From Nitrosopumilales archaeon CG15_BIG_FIL_POST_REV_8_21_14_020_37_12 (GTDB taxonomy: Archaea; Thermoproteota; Nitrososphaeria; Nitrososphaerales; Nitrosopumilaceae): DNA of 15,154 bases. The translations under genes and the position numbers were made by a program. Where the stretch lies: NCBI GenBank assembly GCA_002781805.1, contig PFFZ01000006.1, forward strand, positions 1 to 15,154. The letters run 5' to 3'. Numbering within the stretch: the stretch's first letter is position 1; each line of letters starts with the position of its first letter. Below, piece after piece: positions 13,992-15,154 of this stretch. The notes under the pieces were generated by a model that had not been told where the DNA came from, searched no databases, and was given only the letters and a program-made list of their open reading frames with translations.

Positions 13992-13999
13992 GCTTATAA
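13992..13999 (-). promoter_or_regulatory. TATA box of the frameshifted zinc-finger gene
   Basis: CTTATAAG, symmetric on both strands, is centred about 25 nt before the ATG at 13971. Confidence 0.5.
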
Positions 14000-14039
14000 G
14001 GTAAAGACAATTAGTTGAATTATTGTGGTAAGTATTGTT

Positions 14040-14225
14040 CTATTTTTGAAAATTTTCAATGCACCAGGCACAACTTGTGTATCCTTCAGAATTTGCCTGC
14101 TTGAATGAGTCTGGGATAAAGTATCTTCTGTGCACTAGCTTGATTTCATCCATTTGGCAATTGTCTTTTATATTTTCAAGATCATGGACTTGTTTTTTGT
14201 TGTTGTCTCCTATGTAGTTGGCCAT
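14040..14225 (-). CDS. Small CxxC protein (about 61 residues)
   Basis: There is no recognised family. The C-terminal half (MDEIKLVHRRYFIPDSFKQ, then ANSEGYTSCAWCIENFQK) looks like real protein, with a CAWC pair that could bind a metal or be redox-active. The N-terminal third is polar and low in complexity. The frame is open to a TTG at 14270, but I prefer the ATG at 14225, which has a TATA-like AACTTATACC (14246-14255) about 25 nt upstream. Another ATG at 14153 would leave only the conserved-looking 37 residues. It follows the same small-gene, own-promoter pattern as the zinc-finger genes. It could still be chance. Confidence 0.5.
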   Translation of the reverse strand: MANYIGDNNKKQVHDLENIKDNCQMDEIKLVHRRYFIPDSFKQANSEGYTSCAWCIENFQK

Positions 14226-14270
14226 GTTGTTTTTGGTTGTATGTGGTATAAGTTCCTGATTATTTGTCAA

Positions 14271-14358
14271 TATTGCACAAATCTCAAAAAAGTTGCTCGA
14301 AATTCAACTGGTAATTTCTTGGCATATGTTGGAGTGTTATCTGCCTGTCCGGCTTAAA
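14271..14358. other. Intergenic stretch with no gene seen
   Basis: No supported frame or repeat is seen here. The plus-strand frame covering 14154-14357 is hydrophobic and has no family resemblance or promoter. Confidence 0.4.
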
Positions 14359-14373
14359 TTATAAAATAAAAAA
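14359..14373 (-). terminator. T-rich terminator after the last gene
   Basis: Reading off the minus strand after the TGA at 14386, the sequence becomes TTTTTTATTTTATAA within a dozen bases. This is the T-run type of terminator used by archaeal RNA polymerase, with no hairpin needed. Confidence 0.5.
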
Positions 14374-14385
14374 GAGATCCTTGAA

Positions 14386-15154
14386 TCACATTCCGGCAAA
14401 CTGATTGCCTAATAGTGAATCAAGTACACTCAACATTTCTGGGTTGTGTCCAATATATTGGACAATAATTTTGCCTTGGCTGTAAAAATGTGGCTCATCA
14501 ATCCATCGAATTACACTTGTTCCAATCTCTGTGCCATCCGGAGAAACTATCTGTATTGCTTCATTTGTACTGGATTCTGAGCCAAACTCATACACTTGAA
14601 GATCCATTCCGGCAACAGAGAGAACTGTGATTGGAACTGCAAATACCGAATCATTGATCTCTTCAGTTTCTTTTACTTCGAGGCCTCGGGATTTTAGCGC
14701 CAATACCAATGATTGGTAATCTGTTACGCTCCCATCAAAATATTCTATTTGCTCGTTACTTGATGGCAATTTTTGTTTTAGAACATACTGGTGATTAATC
14801 TCATCCCATGTCTTGTCTGTAACGGCAGAAATGACGTTGCCTTCTGATACAACTATGTCCATTTTATGGTGTGTGATGGCTTGAGTCAGCATCTGCCCTT
14901 CTCTATTTCCATACCCTCCGTGCGATGAATCAAATGCCATTGTGAACATGTATTGGGGTGGAAATGATTCAGCAGATCCCATATATTCAACATCTAATGT
15001 GTTGATGTCTCCATCAAATGCAAATGTCGGACTGGTTACGATGTATCTTTGGGCTATGCCTAGTGCCTCGTTTCTTTCTTGCTCTTCTTGTGTAATTGGT
15101 ATGATGGTTAATGTTGTCTGGGAGGGGATAAGATATGCACTTACAATCCCAACT
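14386..15154 (-). CDS. Exported or membrane-anchored protein of unknown function (N-terminus outside window)
   Basis: The frame stays open from the TGA at 14386-14388 to the window edge, well past the internal ATG at 14982, so the gene is truncated by the window; 255 codons are visible. The first visible residues (VGIVSAYLIPSQTTLTIIPI) look like the end of a hydrophobic signal or anchor helix, after which the chain is polar and Thr/Ser/Asp-rich, as in thaumarchaeal surface proteins. Later stretches such as DSSHGGYGNREGQMLTQAI, VISAVTDKTWDEINHQYVLK and EIGTSVIRWIDEPHFYSQGKIIVQY suggest a beta-rich domain. No cysteine or catalytic motif is recognised. Probably extracytoplasmic (inference). Confidence 0.8.
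   Translation of the reverse strand, partial: VGIVSAYLIPSQTTLTIIPITQEEQERNEALGIAQRYIVTSPTFAFDGDINTLDVEYMGSAESFPPQYMFTMAFDSSHGGYGNREGQMLTQAITHHKMDIVVSEGNVISAVTDKTWDEINHQYVLKQKLPSSNEQIEYFDGSVTDYQSLVLALKSRGLEVKETEEINDSVFAVPITVLSVAGMDLQVYEFGSESSTNEAIQIVSPDGTEIGTSVIRWIDEPHFYSQGKIIVQYIGHNPEMLSVLDSLLGNQFAGM

Noticed and set aside
14154..14357. 67-codon plus-strand hydrophobic frame (MAIVFYIFKIMDLFFVVVSYV...)
   Set aside because: It lies opposite the small CxxC gene; hydrophobicity is expected for T-rich DNA, and no plausible TATA box was found.
1..15154. CRISPR arrays, insertion sequences, prophage or rRNA genes
   Set aside because: No regularly spaced repeats, transposase or integrase motifs, terminal inverted repeats or rRNA segments were seen. 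A tRNA is present, but no duplicated tRNA end that would mark an attachment site was noticed.

Overview
The window looks like an AT-rich, densely packed chromosome segment of an ammonia-oxidising thaumarchaeon (Nitrososphaerota, Nitrosopumilus/Nitrosarchaeum-like). The basis is archaeal information-processing genes (prefoldin beta, XPF-type nuclease, NOB1, L10e/uL16, EndA), a Sulfolobales-like 7Fe ferredoxin domain, frequent TTG/GTG starts, and TATA boxes lying about 24-29 nt upstream of start codons, which implies mostly leaderless mRNAs. The placement is inferred from protein sequence and gene style; no search was run.

Layout. 1-4573 is housekeeping: prefoldin beta, an XPF/ERCC4 nuclease, a two-domain rhodanese, the convergent NAD kinase-NOB1 pair, a second rhodanese (SseA-like) and a small conserved-looking protein. 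4610-9240 holds a long ferredoxin-domain protein, a membrane glycosyltransferase (GT2) and, convergent to it, a 529-residue coiled-coil protein. 9241-9641 is mostly intergenic but hides a 35-residue C2H2 zinc-finger gene with a striking inverted repeat between its TATA box and its start. 9642-11388 is a CPA2-type cation/proton antiporter overlapped by a small unknown gene. 11389-12958 carries tRNA-Gly(GCC), a small unknown gene, ribosomal protein L10e/uL16 and an EndA-like tRNA-splicing endonuclease subunit without the expected catalytic histidine.

From 12955 on the character changes. There is an orphan, degenerate phospholipase-D-like module resembling the N-terminus of large helicase proteins found in defence loci. 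It is followed by about 770 bp with only two very small Cys-rich genes, one split by a frameshift at an A7 run. The window ends inside an exported or membrane-anchored protein.

All five convergent junctions have zero or negative spacing, so 3' ends must form inside neighbouring genes. The strongest leads are the zinc-finger gene with its operator-like repeat, the orphan PLD-like module, the His-less EndA subunit, the ferredoxin fusion that has lost most of its zinc site, and the frameshifted zinc-finger gene. I did not find a complete new multi-gene system.
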